A stretch of 64,000 nt of DNA. Source: CAVRQM01 sp963723455 (GTDB taxonomy: Bacteria > Pseudomonadota > Alphaproteobacteria > Acetobacterales > Acetobacteraceae). The notes under the pieces were generated by a model. It was not told the origin of the DNA. It saw only the letters and a list, made by a program, of their open reading frames with translations, and ran no database searches. The position numbers and the translations under genes are program-made. The stretch is taken from NCBI GenBank assembly GCA_963723455.1, contig CAVRQM010000001.1, forward strand, positions 1,426,001 to 1,490,000, read 5' to 3'. Shown here piece after piece: positions 17,386-29,400 of this stretch (position 1 is its first letter; each line of letters opens with the position of its first letter).

Positions 17386-20300
17386 TCATAGTCCCGCCGC
17401 GCCCGACACCCCAGCCCCGCCTTCGCCGATCAGCGCGAACGGCGCCCAGTAGAACGGGTGCGCCACGGCCGCCGGGAAGTCCTTGCCGGCCCCGTCCAGC
17501 ATCGCCAGCTCCGCCGCGCGCAGGCTGCCGGCGACGCCGCCGTCATGCCCCTGCCGCAGCCGCAGCAGCGTGTCGGCCACCAGATAGGCCGCGGTCTGGT
17601 CGTTGACGGACCAGTGCGTGATGACCAGCCCGCGCGCCCCGGCGTAGAAGAACGCACGCGCCAGCCCCGACAGGCTCTGGCCGGCAGCGCCGCCGGCCGG
17701 CCCGCCGGTGTTGCACGCGGACAGGATCACCGCGTCGGCATCCAGATCCATGTTCTGCACGTCGCCCGCTGTCAGCAGCGCCCCCGAGGCATCCACAGCG
17801 CCCGCCGGGGCAGAGGTCACGATCGCCGGCTCGTCCTCGCAATGCAGATCGGTCGGCAGCAGCGCGTGGGTGGCGAAATGCAGCACTCGGAAATCGCGCA
17901 GATTGGCGCGGAGGACCGCCGGGGCGGTGAACGCCGCGCCCAGCAGCTCGTCGGACGGCGACGCGCCCAGCAGCGCGCGCGCCGCGGCCAGTTCCTTCTG
18001 CGCGAACGGCAACGGCGGCAGGCCCGCGAACAGCTGCGCGCTGTCCGCGCAGGTCGCCCCCGGGAAGCTGCGCCGCGCCTGCGCGAGCGTCACCGGCCGG
18101 AAGTCGCCGAAGCCAAACCACGGCTGCGCCGCGCGCGAGCCGCCGGCAATGCGCCGGAGCGAGACGAAGTTCGCCGCCGCCGGCACATGCGCGATGCTGG
18201 CCTGGCGCAGCAGCCACGGCGCCTGTTGCAGCGCCTGCGGGTCGGCCGGCCCGGTCAGCAGCAGCCCGAACGGCAGCGACAGCAGCGGCCCGGTCGGCGC
18301 CACCACCAGCGCCTTGATCCCGGCCATGCGCCCGGCCACTCCGCCGAACGCATCGGCGTACAGCCGTTGCGCGTCGGCCGCGTCGAACGGCGGCGGCGTG
18401 TCGCTCTCGCCCTCGATGCTCGCCCGCACCTTCGCCACCAGCGCGGCGATCGTCGCCTCGCCCTGCGCGATGCGCGCGGCGTCGATGCGCCCGTCGCGCA
18501 GCAGAAAGATCCAGCCGGCATCCGGGCCGAGATCGATCGCGGCGAACGCCTCGCCCGGGCGCAGCGCGCGCAGCACATCGGCGGCCGGCGCGACCTGCTG
18601 CACCAACTGGCCGTAATTCGGCGAGGCGGCCTGCAGCGCCGCGTCGGCCTGCGCCTGCTGCGCCTGCGCCTCGGTGATCTGGCGATCGAGGTCGGCCGGC
18701 GCGGCGGCCGCGGTCTCGCCGGCCTGCCGCGCCTGGGCGGCCGCATCGCGCTGCGCGTACAGCGCCCCCAGCGCGGCGTCGGCCTGCTGCTTGCGGCGGA
18801 TCGCCTCGCCCACCCTGGGGTCGCGCGCGCCCTCGGACAGCCGCACCGTGGCCTGCGCGATCTCCTGCGTGGTGATGCTGCCCTGTGCCAGTTGCGCCAG
18901 CTCGAACATGCGCGCCAGCAGCGCCTGCCGTTCATCCGGCGGCGCCGACTGCGCGGCCTGCCCCATCGTGTCCAGGCAGGGCTGCAGCAGATCGGCGCGG
19001 GTGCCGAACTTCAACGAGCGCAGCAACGCCGCGCCCTGGTCGCACGCGGCCAGCGCCGCTCGGTCCCGGTGCAGTCGGACCAGCTGCCCGGCCCGCAGCA
19101 GCACGGTCTCGGCCAGCGGGCGGCTTTGCGGCAGGGCGGTCGCGAACGCGGCGCTGGCCTGCGCGAAATCGTCCGACGCTGCAAGCGGCTGGCCGCGCGA
19201 CGCCGCGTCCTGCGCCTGGGTGCGCACCAGCCGCGCCGTCAGCTCCGGCACGCGCAGCCCATTGGCCTGCATCAGCGCCGCGGCCGATTGCAGCGCCGCA
19301 TCGGCTTCGGCCTGGCGCCCGAGATCGCGCAGGACGATCGCCTGATAGCGCCGCGCCTCGATCACGCCCAGCAGGGCGGCGCGGGTCCGCACGTCGGTCA
19401 GCAGGTCACGGTCGGGCAGCAACTCGCCCAGCCCCGCGGCGCTGGCGCGGGCCTGCGTCGCCAGGATCAGCGCCCGCGTCGGACGCGGCCGCGCGTGCAG
19501 GATCTCGGGCGGCAGTTGCGCCGCATAGGCGGCTTCGGCCTGGCGCAGCAGATCCAGCGCCGCTGCGTGATGGCCCTGGTTCTGCTGGTCCAGCGCGCGC
19601 ACGTCCAGCAATTGCGCGGCGATCGCCGGATCGCCGGCCTTGTCGCTCAGCCGCTGCGCGCGGGCCAGCAGGCCGGCGGCCTCGTCGAACCGCCGCAGAT
19701 CCGAGACCTGCAACGCCAGCAGCATCAGCGGCGTGGCGGTCGCCGGCGCATCATGCCCCAGCGCCTTCTGCTGCACCGCCAGCGCGGCGCGGAACGCGGT
19801 CTCGGCGGCGGCGAAATCCTCGTCCTGGTTGGCGCGGTCGCCGGCCTTGATGAGACGGTCGTAGTCGCCGACATCGCCGCTGCTGAACGCATGCGCGGCC
19901 AGCCGGTCGGCCAGCAGCGCGTCAGCGGCGGAACTCGGCTGCGCCCGGGCCGCGCCCGGCGGCAGCCGGTCGGACATCACCCCCAGCGAGCGTTCCATCG
20001 CCGGCAGCGCCGGCAGCACGCCGTCGGCGTACCAGCCGCGGCCAGCCACCGAGGCCACCAGCGCCACATGCGGCCAGCCGCCGATGCGCTGGGTGCATTG
20101 CATCAGCTCGGCCGGCACGTCGCCCAGGATGGCGGTGGATTGCGGGGCGGCGCAGATGAACTGGCCGTCCAGCGCGCTGCGCCAGGGGCTTGCGGTGGCC
20201 AGCCCCGCGAGTTGCTCCGAAGTCGCCGGACCGGCCGCGCGCACCCGTGCGCTGGGTTGCTGCCAGGTGCCGCAATACACGTCCGCCGACCCGTCGCTGG

Positions 20301-20457
20301 TCTCCTGCTGGGTGCAGGCCTCGCCGGCCGCGTTGGTCCCCAACTGCAGCCCGGAGCGCCGCCCGCTCAGGCCGCCGCCAGCGACGAACGCGGAGGGCGG
20401 CGGCAGGCTGCACCCCGCCAGCGCCGCCGCGGCCAGCAGGATCCATGGCGTGCGCAT
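17386..20457 (-). CDS. CHAT-domain protease lipoprotein with TPR-like repeats
   Basis: 1023-residue predicted lipoprotein. ATG 20457 gives MRTPWILLAAAALAGCS, a signal with lipobox LAGC (Cys16). After a glycine-rich stretch, about residues 190-560 form helical TPR-like repeats (AAAETAFRAALAVQQKALGHD, RFDEAAGLLARAQRL). An Ala/Gln-rich coiled-coil stretch follows, then the CHAT domain from about residue 690. The caspase-like dyad is present: His864 in LHFATHALL and Cys915 in VILSACNTGG. Its ATG overlaps the exoprotein stop as ATGA, so it is translationally coupled to tpsA. The signal predicts membrane anchoring facing the periplasm. The likely substrate is a coupled partner such as the exoprotein; that is inference. 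Confidence 0.85.
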   Translation of the reverse strand: MRTPWILLAAAALAGCSLPPPSAFVAGGGLSGRRSGLQLGTNAAGEACTQQETSDGSADVYCGTWQQPSARVRAAGPATSEQLAGLATASPWRSALDGQFICAAPQSTAILGDVPAELMQCTQRIGGWPHVALVASVAGRGWYADGVLPALPAMERSLGVMSDRLPPGAARAQPSSAADALLADRLAAHAFSSGDVGDYDRLIKAGDRANQDEDFAAAETAFRAALAVQQKALGHDAPATATPLMLLALQVSDLRRFDEAAGLLARAQRLSDKAGDPAIAAQLLDVRALDQQNQGHHAAALDLLRQAEAAYAAQLPPEILHARPRPTRALILATQARASAAGLGELLPDRDLLTDVRTRAALLGVIEARRYQAIVLRDLGRQAEADAALQSAAALMQANGLRVPELTARLVRTQAQDAASRGQPLAASDDFAQASAAFATALPQSRPLAETVLLRAGQLVRLHRDRAALAACDQGAALLRSLKFGTRADLLQPCLDTMGQAAQSAPPDERQALLARMFELAQLAQGSITTQEIAQATVRLSEGARDPRVGEAIRRKQQADAALGALYAQRDAAAQARQAGETAAAAPADLDRQITEAQAQQAQADAALQAASPNYGQLVQQVAPAADVLRALRPGEAFAAIDLGPDAGWIFLLRDGRIDAARIAQGEATIAALVAKVRASIEGESDTPPPFDAADAQRLYADAFGGVAGRMAGIKALVVAPTGPLLSLPFGLLLTGPADPQALQQAPWLLRQASIAHVPAAANFVSLRRIAGGSRAAQPWFGFGDFRPVTLAQARRSFPGATCADSAQLFAGLPPLPFAQKELAAARALLGASPSDELLGAAFTAPAVLRANLRDFRVLHFATHALLPTDLHCEDEPAIVTSAPAGAVDASGALLTAGDVQNMDLDADAVILSACNTGGPAGGAAGQSLSGLARAFFYAGARGLVITHWSVNDQTAAYLVADTLLRLRQGHDGGVAGSLRAAELAMLDGAGKDFPAAVAHPFYWAPFALIGEGGAGVSGAAGL

Positions 20458-23400
20458 CAGTAATCCTGCTCGGCGACGTTGGGCAGCAGCACGTCGGTGT
20501 CGTCCTGGTCGTCGCGCGCCTGGCCGATCGCCAGGTCGCGCAGCGGGTTGTCCTGCGGCACCGTCTCGATCGGCAGCAGGATGCAGTTCACCGAGCGGAT
20601 CGGACACGAGTTGAGCCGGTAGTTGGCGTCCAGGAACGGGGCAATATCGGATTGCCGCGCCGCCGCCGCGCCGACCAGCCCGCGCACCGTGCCGGTCAGG
20701 TTGGTGCCGCCCAGCAGGCCGGACACCAAAAGGTCGCCCACGTCGATCCGACCCACTGCCTGCCCGGCCCCGGTGAACAGCAGCAGGTCGGTGGTCGGCG
20801 CGGCGAGATCGCCGAAATCGACCAGCCCGCCGACCGGCGGCAACTGCACCCGCACCGTCGATACGGCCCCGTCCTGGGTGAACACGTGCGCGACCCCGGT
20901 CTGCAGGATCTGCGCCAGTCCGCCCGGCCCCGGCAGCACCGACAGATAGGTGCCCGGATCGGTCAGCGTCGGGAAATCCTGCTGGAAGCGCGGCAGGCCC
21001 AGCGTGGTGATGTCGCCCGACCAGATCAGCGTGCCGGTCGCGGTCAGCGCGATGTAGTCGGCATCCAGCGGCCCGGCCAGGGTCAGCGGCGTCGCATCGG
21101 TCAGGCGAAACGTGCTGGTCGCGGTCGCGCCCGGGAACCCGTCGCCCTGGTCGGCCACGGTGAACGCCGCCAGCGTGCCGACCGCCGCGCCGGCGCCGAA
21201 ATCCGCACGGCTGACCGCCCGCCCGGTCAGCGTGCCGACCGCCAGCGCGCCGCTCAGCCGCTGATAGACGTTGCCGCTGGTCACCGACAGCGTGCCGGGC
21301 ACCACCACGTCGCCGCCCTGCACGATCGCCCCGCCCGCCGCCAGGGTGGCGTTCGGCGCCGATAGCGGCCCGACCACGGCCAGGTTGCCGATCGTGGCCA
21401 GCGCCAGACTGCCGCCGCTGACCACCATCGGCCCGAGCACGCCGATGACGTTGCCGGGCGCGTCGAACTGCGCGCCGCCGACAATTCCGAAGCTGCTGGT
21501 GATGGCGCCGACCGCGATCGGCGCGGTCTGGGTGATGCCGCCGGCGCTGGTGGACAGGTCCAGCGTGGCGGCGCTGATGCCGCCGACCGCCAGCGCCTGC
21601 GTGTCGGCCAGCTCGAAGCGGCCGCTGTCGCCGAGCGGCCCGACCGCCGCCAGCTGGTTGGCCCCGGTCAGCAGCGCGTTGCCGACGATGCCGCGCGCGC
21701 TCACCAGCCGGCCGCCGATCAGCGCCCCGCCCGGCTCGGTGATGCCGCCCGACGCCACCGACAGGTCGAACGCCCCGGCCCGGACCGCGCCGGCGATCGC
21801 CAGCGCCGAGACATTCGCCAGCGTGAAGCCGCCCGGCGCGATGATGTCGCCCAGCATGGCGACCGCGTTGCCGTCCGGCAGCGTCATGCTGGCGGCGTTG
21901 CCCTGCAGCACCCCCGCCGCGAGCGTGCCGCCGACCTGCGACACCGCCCCGGTCGCCGCCACGGTCAGCACCGCTGCCGCCTCGGACACCGGACCGGCCA
22001 GGATCAGGTCGCCGGCGACGGTCAGGCTGGCGCCGGCGCCGGACAGCGCATCGACGATCAGCGATTGCTGGTCGGCCAGCGCGAACCCGCCGCCCGGCGT
22101 CGCGAACTGCACGGCGCCGATCAGGTTGCCGCCCTGCATCAGCTGCGCCGCCGCCGCCTGCCCGGACAGCAGCGACGTGGCGATGCTGCCCTGCGCAGCC
22201 TCGGACAGCGCGCCCGCGATGCTCAGCCGCAGCCCGGCCGAGGCCGAGACCGCGCCCGCGACGACCAGCCCCCTGGCGTCGGTCAGCGCAACGCCGCCCT
22301 GCGCCGTGAACGGCCCGAGCGTGACGATCTGGTTGGGGCCGGTCAGCGAAACCGGGCCGGCGACGCCGCGCAGGCTGGACAGCGTGCCGGCCGCCAGCAG
22401 GCCGCCGGTCTGCGTCAGCGGGCCGGCGGTGGTCGCCAGATCGACGCTGCCGCCGATGATGACGCCATCCAGCGTCAGGCTGGGCGCGAGCAGCGCCAGC
22501 GACCCGGCGGTGACCGGCCCGGCCACACTCAGCGGCTGTCCATCGGCCAGCGACAGACCGCCGGCCGGGTCGGCGAACTGGCCCAGGATGCCGACCTGGT
22601 TCGCCCCGTTCAGCAGGAACTGGCCCCCCGCGCCCTGCGTGCTGTCCAGCACGCCGGCCACGATCGCCCCGGTCGGAGCCTCGCTGGCGCCATTCGCCGA
22701 CAGGTCCACGGTTCCGGCGGCCTGCAGCCGGCCCGCGCCGGCGATCTGCAGCGCGCCGCCGATCCGCAGCGCGACATTGGGGGCCGTCAGCGCGCCGGCA
22801 ACCGCCAGCGAGCCGGCTTGGGCGAAGTCGAAATCACCGGAGCTGACCGCGATGTTGCCCAGCGCCGTCACGGCGTTGCCGGGATTGTCCAGCGTCGCCC
22901 CGCCGACGATGCCGCCGCCGCTGGACAGCAGGCCGGCGGTGATGCTGCCGGAGGTCTCGGTGATGCCGCCGCTGCTGGCTGACAGGTCCACCAGGTTCGC
23001 CGCGATCAGCCCGGCCAGCGTGATCGCGGGCGCGCCGAGCGTCACCGCGTCGGCAGTGACCGGCCCGGCGACGGTCAGCTGCACGGCGTCGGCCAGCAGC
23101 AGCGAGCCGCCGCTGGCCATCTGGAACGACCCCAGCGCAGTCACCTGATTGGCGCCGCCCAGCACGAACGCCCCGCTGGGCGCGCCGCCGGACAGCAGCA
23201 GCGCCGCCTGGATCAGCCCGTCGCCGGTCTCGCCAGCGCCGCTCGCCACCACATCGACGACGCCGCCGGACTCGCCCAGCACCCCGCCCTGGCCGATCGT
23301 CAGGCCGCCGCCGCGCACCGTCACCAGGGACGCGCTGACCGGCGCGTTGACCGTCAGACCCGCCGGTACGGTCAGCAGGATGGCGCCGGCCGATACCGCG

Positions 23401-26400
23401 CCCGCCACGTCCAGCGGGCTGGCGTCGGTCAGCGTGAACCCGTTGCCGGCGACCGCGAACGGGCCGAGCGACAGCACCGCGTTGCCCGCCGCGCCCAGCA
23501 CCACCGCGCCGCCCTGCACGCCGAGGCTGCTGGTGAGCAGGCCGGCCGACAGCGTGCCGCCGGTCTGGGTGACGCCGCCCGCCGTGGTGGAGAGATCCGC
23601 CGCGCCGGCCACCGTGATCGCGCCGTCCAGCACGATTGACTCCGCCGTCAGCGTCAGGGCCGAGACGCCGACCGGCCCGGTGACCGTCAAACTCGGCACG
23701 CCGGCCTCGCCGCTCGCATCGGTCAGCGTCAATGCGCCGCCGGCGATCCACGGGCCGAGCGTCGTCACCTGATTGGCTTGCGCGAGCACGAAATCGCCGC
23801 CGGGCGTGCCGCTGCTGTCCAGCACGGCGGCGACGATGATGCCCGACACCTCGCTCGCGCCGTTCGCGGTGAGATCGACCGTGCCGCCGGGCGCGAACAG
23901 GTTGCCGGTGGCGGTCTGGCTGCCCAGGGTCAGCGCGCCGCCAATGTCCAGGGTGATGCCGGGAGCGATCACGTCGCCGACGACGCTCAGCGCCAGGCTG
24001 TCGCCAAGATCGAACGCGCCGCCGCCGGCGACCGTGTAGGTCCCCAGGCTCGGCACCGCGTTGGCGCCCGGCAGCGACACCGCGCCGGTCGCGCCGATCA
24101 GCGTGCCGGACAGGCCGAACGTCGCGCCGGCCGCCTCGGTGACCAGGCCGGGGCCGGCCGCCAGCAGTTCGACCGTGCCGACCTGCGCGCCCACCACCAC
24201 CGGGGCCTCGACCGCGATGCCGGTCGCCGTCTCCCGCCCGTCCGCCTCGCCCAGCACCAGCAGCGCCGCATCGACATTGGCCAGCACGCCGGCGGCCACG
24301 AACGGGCCGCCATTGATGCCGGCGCCCAGCGCCAGCGTGCCCGGATCGCGCGGCGCGATCTCGATCGTGCCCAGGGTGGCGAAGCCCGGAGTCGCCCCGC
24401 CGGAGGCGGGCGGGATGCCGGGCGCGATGCCGGACGCGATCAGCGCCCCGCTTTGATAGCCGATGCCGTTGACCAGCAGCGAGATCTGCTCGGCCTGCAC
24501 GGTGCCGGCCAGGGTCGGATCGCCGTCCACCAGGACCAGCGTGCCGCCCGCGCCGATGTCGCCGAGCACGCCGATCGCGTTCGCCGTGCCAAGCAGCCGC
24601 ACGTCGCCGGCGAAGCGCCCGGATAACGCCCCGGCGCTCAGGATGCCGGTGGCGTCCTCGGTCAGCCCGATGCTGTCGGCCAGCAGCAGCGAGCCGGTGA
24701 CGGACAGCGAGCCGATCACGCCGATCGCGTTGCCGGCGCCGGACAGCGCCAGGTCGCCGCTGACTGCCCCATCCAGCGCGCCGCTGACGATGCCGGCGGC
24801 ATCCTGCGTCACGCCCAGATTGCCGCCGGAGCTGTCCAGCGTCACGCTGCCGCCCTGCACCCGGCTGCCGGCCGCGAGCGTGATGCCGAACCCGGTCGGC
24901 GCGGCCGAGAGATCGTCCAGCGTCACGCTCTGCCCGCCCGCCGAGACTGTTCCGGTCACGCTCAGCGCCTGCACGTCGGTCAGGGCGAAGCTGCCCGTCG
25001 TGGTGCTGAAATTGCCCAGCGCGGCGATCGCGTTGCCCAGCGTCAGGCCGACCGAATCGGCCGTCCCGGACAGCGTCGCCGCACCCGCCGAGATGGCGGC
25101 GGTCTGCGACAGCAGGCCGGTGGTGTCCAGGATCAGGCTGCCGCCGCCGAAGCTGAACCCGCCCAGGGTCAGCGAGGTCGCCCGCGGATTGCGCAGGTTG
25201 CCGCCCAGTTCCAGCGTGTCCGCGACGATGTTTCCGGTCGGCGTGAACACCTGCGCGGTGGCGGTCTGCGGCTCGACCGCGACCCGGCCGCCGGGCACGA
25301 CGGCGTTGATCGCCCCGGTGATCTGGTCGCTCTCCAGCACCAGCGCGCCGCCGGAAGCGGAGAAGCTGAAGGCCGAGCCAGCGGCCAGCAGCAGGCTCGG
25401 CGCATCCAGCGTCACCGCCTGCGCGCCGCCCGGATTGGCCGCGGCGATGACGCCGGCCACCGTCAGTCCGGCATCGTCCAGCAACAGACTGCCTGAGGTC
25501 ACGCTGAACGAGGCCAGCGTGGCGATCGCGTTGGCCCCGTCCAGCGTCAGCGATCCGGCATTGCCGCTCAGCGTGCCCACCGTCAGGCTGGCGCCGGCCG
25601 CCTCGCTGACCGACCCCGGGGTGTTCACCACCAGCGTCGCCGCCCCGGGGACCACCGCGCCGCTGAAGGTGATGCTCCCCAGGCTGCCGGTCAGCAGCTC
25701 GATGGTTCCCGCGAACACCCGCGTCAGGTCGATGCCGCCGGGCGCCGGCCCGACGCTCAGCGATGGTCCGGCATCGGGTGCGATCGTGACCGTGCCGCCA
25801 TTCGCCGTCACCGCGGCGGTCGCGGCGACGCTGAGGGCATCGGTGTTCAGCCCGATCCCCGCGGTCGCCGACAGCAGGCCGGTCGCGGTCAGCGAGATGC
25901 CGGTCGCGGTCAGGCCCAGCGTGCCGTTGCTGGCGACCGCGCCGCTGACCGTCACGCCCTGAGAATCGATGATGCCGATGCCGTCGGCGATGATGTTGCC
26001 CAGCGTGCCGATGACGTTGCCGGTGCTGCCGGCCACGAAGAACCCGCCGCCGGTGACCAGCCCGTCCAACGTGCCGGCACTCAATGTGCCGCCGGTCTGC
26101 GACACGCCGGTGCCGGCGGCGTCCAGGATCAGCGTGCCGGCGAAGGTCGCGTCGCCCGCCAGCAGCACGCTGCCGGCCACCTGCGTCCCGGCGATCCCGC
26201 TGTTGCCGAGCTGCAGCGTGGCGGCGCTGATCGCCGACAGGTCGCCCGGCGCGATGCCGCCGCCGACGCCGGCGCCGACATTGACCGCCCCGGCGAGCAG
26301 CGCCGGCCCGATCCGCACCGTCCCGCCGATGGCGGCCAGGGTGCCGCCGGCGAAGCTCAGCCCGTTCGCCGCCAGCGCCAGCGTGCCGCCGCCGCCCACG

Positions 26401-29400
26401 CTGAACGCGCCGGTCAGCGTCAGCGTCGGCGCGCCGGAATCCAGCAGCGCCGCATTGCCGCTCACCGTCAGCGCGCCCAGCGTGCCGATCGTGTTGCCGG
26501 CCTCGGTCAGGGTCAGGTCGCCGCCGGTCAGCGAGCCGGTCAGGATGTCCGCGTCCAGCACGCCGCCGCTCTCCAGCGTCTCGGTCAGCGAGCCGTTCGC
26601 CTCCAGCTGCAGCACCGCGCTATGGGCGGCATTGGTCTGCACGACGTTGACCACGTCGATGCTGCTGGCCAGCGCGCCGGGCAGCGCGTCGATCGCGCCG
26701 ATCTCCAGCACGGTGGCCTGCATCGCGGCGAGCGTGGAATCGGTCAGCGTCAACGCGCCGGCGACCGCCTGCGGACCGCCCAGCACCACCTGTCGCGCGG
26801 TGTCCGGCGCGACCGCGATCCGGTCGATGGCGACCGGCTGTTCACCGTTGGTCGCGACATCGCCGCTGGCGCCCTGCTGGATCACGAGGCCGTCGGCGCG
26901 CAGGTCCAGCGTGCCGCCGGGCGCGGAGAACACGATCGGCTGGTCGATCTCGATCGAGCCGCCGCCGGACACGTGCAGCGAGGTCAGCGAGCCGCCGCCA
27001 ACTCCGGCCTCGATGGTCACCGACTGCGTATCCAGAAGCGACAGCGCGCCGCCGACATGGAAGCCCTGCACCACGGTCAACTGGTTCGCGCCGAGCAGCG
27101 TCGCGTCGCCGGACACGCCGCCGCCGGTGCTGGTCAGGACGCCCTGGAACGCAGCGCCGGGGACCTGCACGCCGAGCAGCGCGCCGCTGTTAGAATCCTC
27201 GGACAGCGCGGCGGCGCTCAGGTCGAAACTGGCCGCGCTGATGGCGCTGTCGATGCTGAGCAGGCCGCCGGCCGACAGCGTGACGCTGCCGGCCGAGATC
27301 GGGCCGGACGTGGTCAGCGCGCCGCCGGGCGTGCTGATCGACAGGCTGGCGGCGGTGAGCGCGCCGAGCACGGTGGCGCCCGGATTCGCGTCGTCCAGCG
27401 TCACGCCGCCGCCCACGGTTCCGGAGATCGACGTGGCGGACAGGATCGCGCCGGGATCCTGCACCACGCCGAAGGCGGCGGCGGTGGTGACCGACAGCGC
27501 CCCCGCGCTGACCGAACTGGCCAGCGTGATGTCGCCGCCGGCCGCCTCCAGCGTCAGCCCGCCGGCGACGGTCGAACCCACGGTCGAGATGCCGCCGCTG
27601 ACGCTCAGCGCCCCGGAGGTCGCGATGTCGACGCTGCCGCCGGTGGTGGCGATCGTGCCCAGTACCGGGATCACGTTGTCGGTGCGCTGCAATTCCAGCA
27701 CGCCGCCGAGCGCGCCGGCGGTGCTGAGCGTGCCGGCGTTCACCGTCGCGGCGCCCGTCAGGCTCTGCGTCACAACTCCAGAGCCGCCCAGCGCCAGCGC
27801 GTTGGCGACCAGCGCCGCGTTGATCGTGATGCCGGTGTTCGAATCCAGCTCCAGTGTCGGCAGCGTCTCCGGGCCGGCGACGCCGAACGGCGCGGCCACC
27901 GTGACGGTACTCGCGGTGGTTTGGCCGCCGGCGGCGCCGATCCGCAGCACGGTCGCGGAGATGGATTGCAGGCTGGTGTCGGTGATCGCGAAGCCTGCGC
28001 CGGAATCGCTGCCCAGCGTCACCGCGCCGCCGGCCAGCGGGGCCAGTTCGACGGTCGCGGCGGAAACGAACCCGTTGCCGCCGTCGCCGCCCTGGAAGAA
28101 CACCAGTCGCGGCGCGACCAGGCTGGCCAGCGATGCGTTCCCGACCGCGCCGACCGTCAGGCCGCCGGACAGGGTCAGCACGGGCGCCGAGTTCGACCAG
28201 CGCGAAGCTGCCCTGCGCCGAAAACCCGCCGAGCTGGTCTATGACGTTGCTGTCGGCGAGCGCGACCGCGCCGGTGATCCCGAGGCTGCTGAACAGCAGC
28301 GGCGTCGCGATCGCGCCGCCGCTCTGCGTCACTGCGGTGGCCTGCGCCAAATCCACCGACCCGGTGCCCGGAGCGGTTGCCGATACGTCCGCGCCCAGCG
28401 TCATGATGCCGCCGGCATCGAGCGAGATGCCCGACGCGGTGCTGGTGATCGACGCCCCTGCCTGCTGCGTCAGCGCGCCGCCGGCCAGGATGCCCACCTG
28501 GCCGTCGGCGCTGACCGCCGCCCGCAGGATGACCGCGCCGGCCGGGTTGTCCAGCGTCAGTCCGCCGCCGGTCACGCCGATGGCCTGCGACACGGTCAGC
28601 GTGGACACCGAGTCCGACAGCGCGAAGCCGCCGCCGGACACGACGAAGGTGCCCAGCGCGCCGATTGCGTTGCTGCTGGCGGTGAGCCCGACCGCGCCGG
28701 TGATGTTGCCGGCCCGGTTGGCGCCCCGGCTGCTGAACACCGCGCCGGTGGTGATCGACCCGGCGTTCTGCACGACGCCGGTCGCCTGCTCGATGTTCAG
28801 CGACCCGGCGCCGGCGGTCGGCGTGGTCACGTCGTCGCCCAGCGTGATCGCGCCGCCGGCGGACAGCGCGATCGCGCTGGCGTTGCTGGTGATCGGCGCG
28901 CCCGTCTGCTGGGTCAGCGCGCCGCCCGCGGAGACGCTGATCAGGCCGTCGACGACCAGCGGCGCGGACAGCACCACCGCGCCGCTGTTGCTCAGCGTCA
29001 GGCCGCCGCCGGTCACCCCGACTTTCTGCGCGACGGTCAGCGTCGGCGCGGCATCGGTCAGGGCGAAGCCGCCGCCGGACACCGCAAAAGTACCGAGCGT
29101 GGCGACGTTGTTGCCACCGCTGGTCAGGCTTATGGGGCCGGTGATGTGGCCGCTGCTGAACAGCGAGGGTGCGGCGATCGCGCCGCCCGGCTGCGTGACC
29201 GACGACGCCTGCACGAGATTGACCGAGGCGCTCGCGATCAGGCTGTCGCCCAGGGTGATCGCTCCGCCGGCGGTCAAGGCGATGAAGCCGCCGGCGCCCT
29301 GCGCAGTGATCGGCGCCCCGGCCGCCACGGTGATCGCCCCGCCGGCGGTCATGGAGATGGAGCCGGCCGCGTTGGTGAACGCCTGGTTGACCAGGATGCT

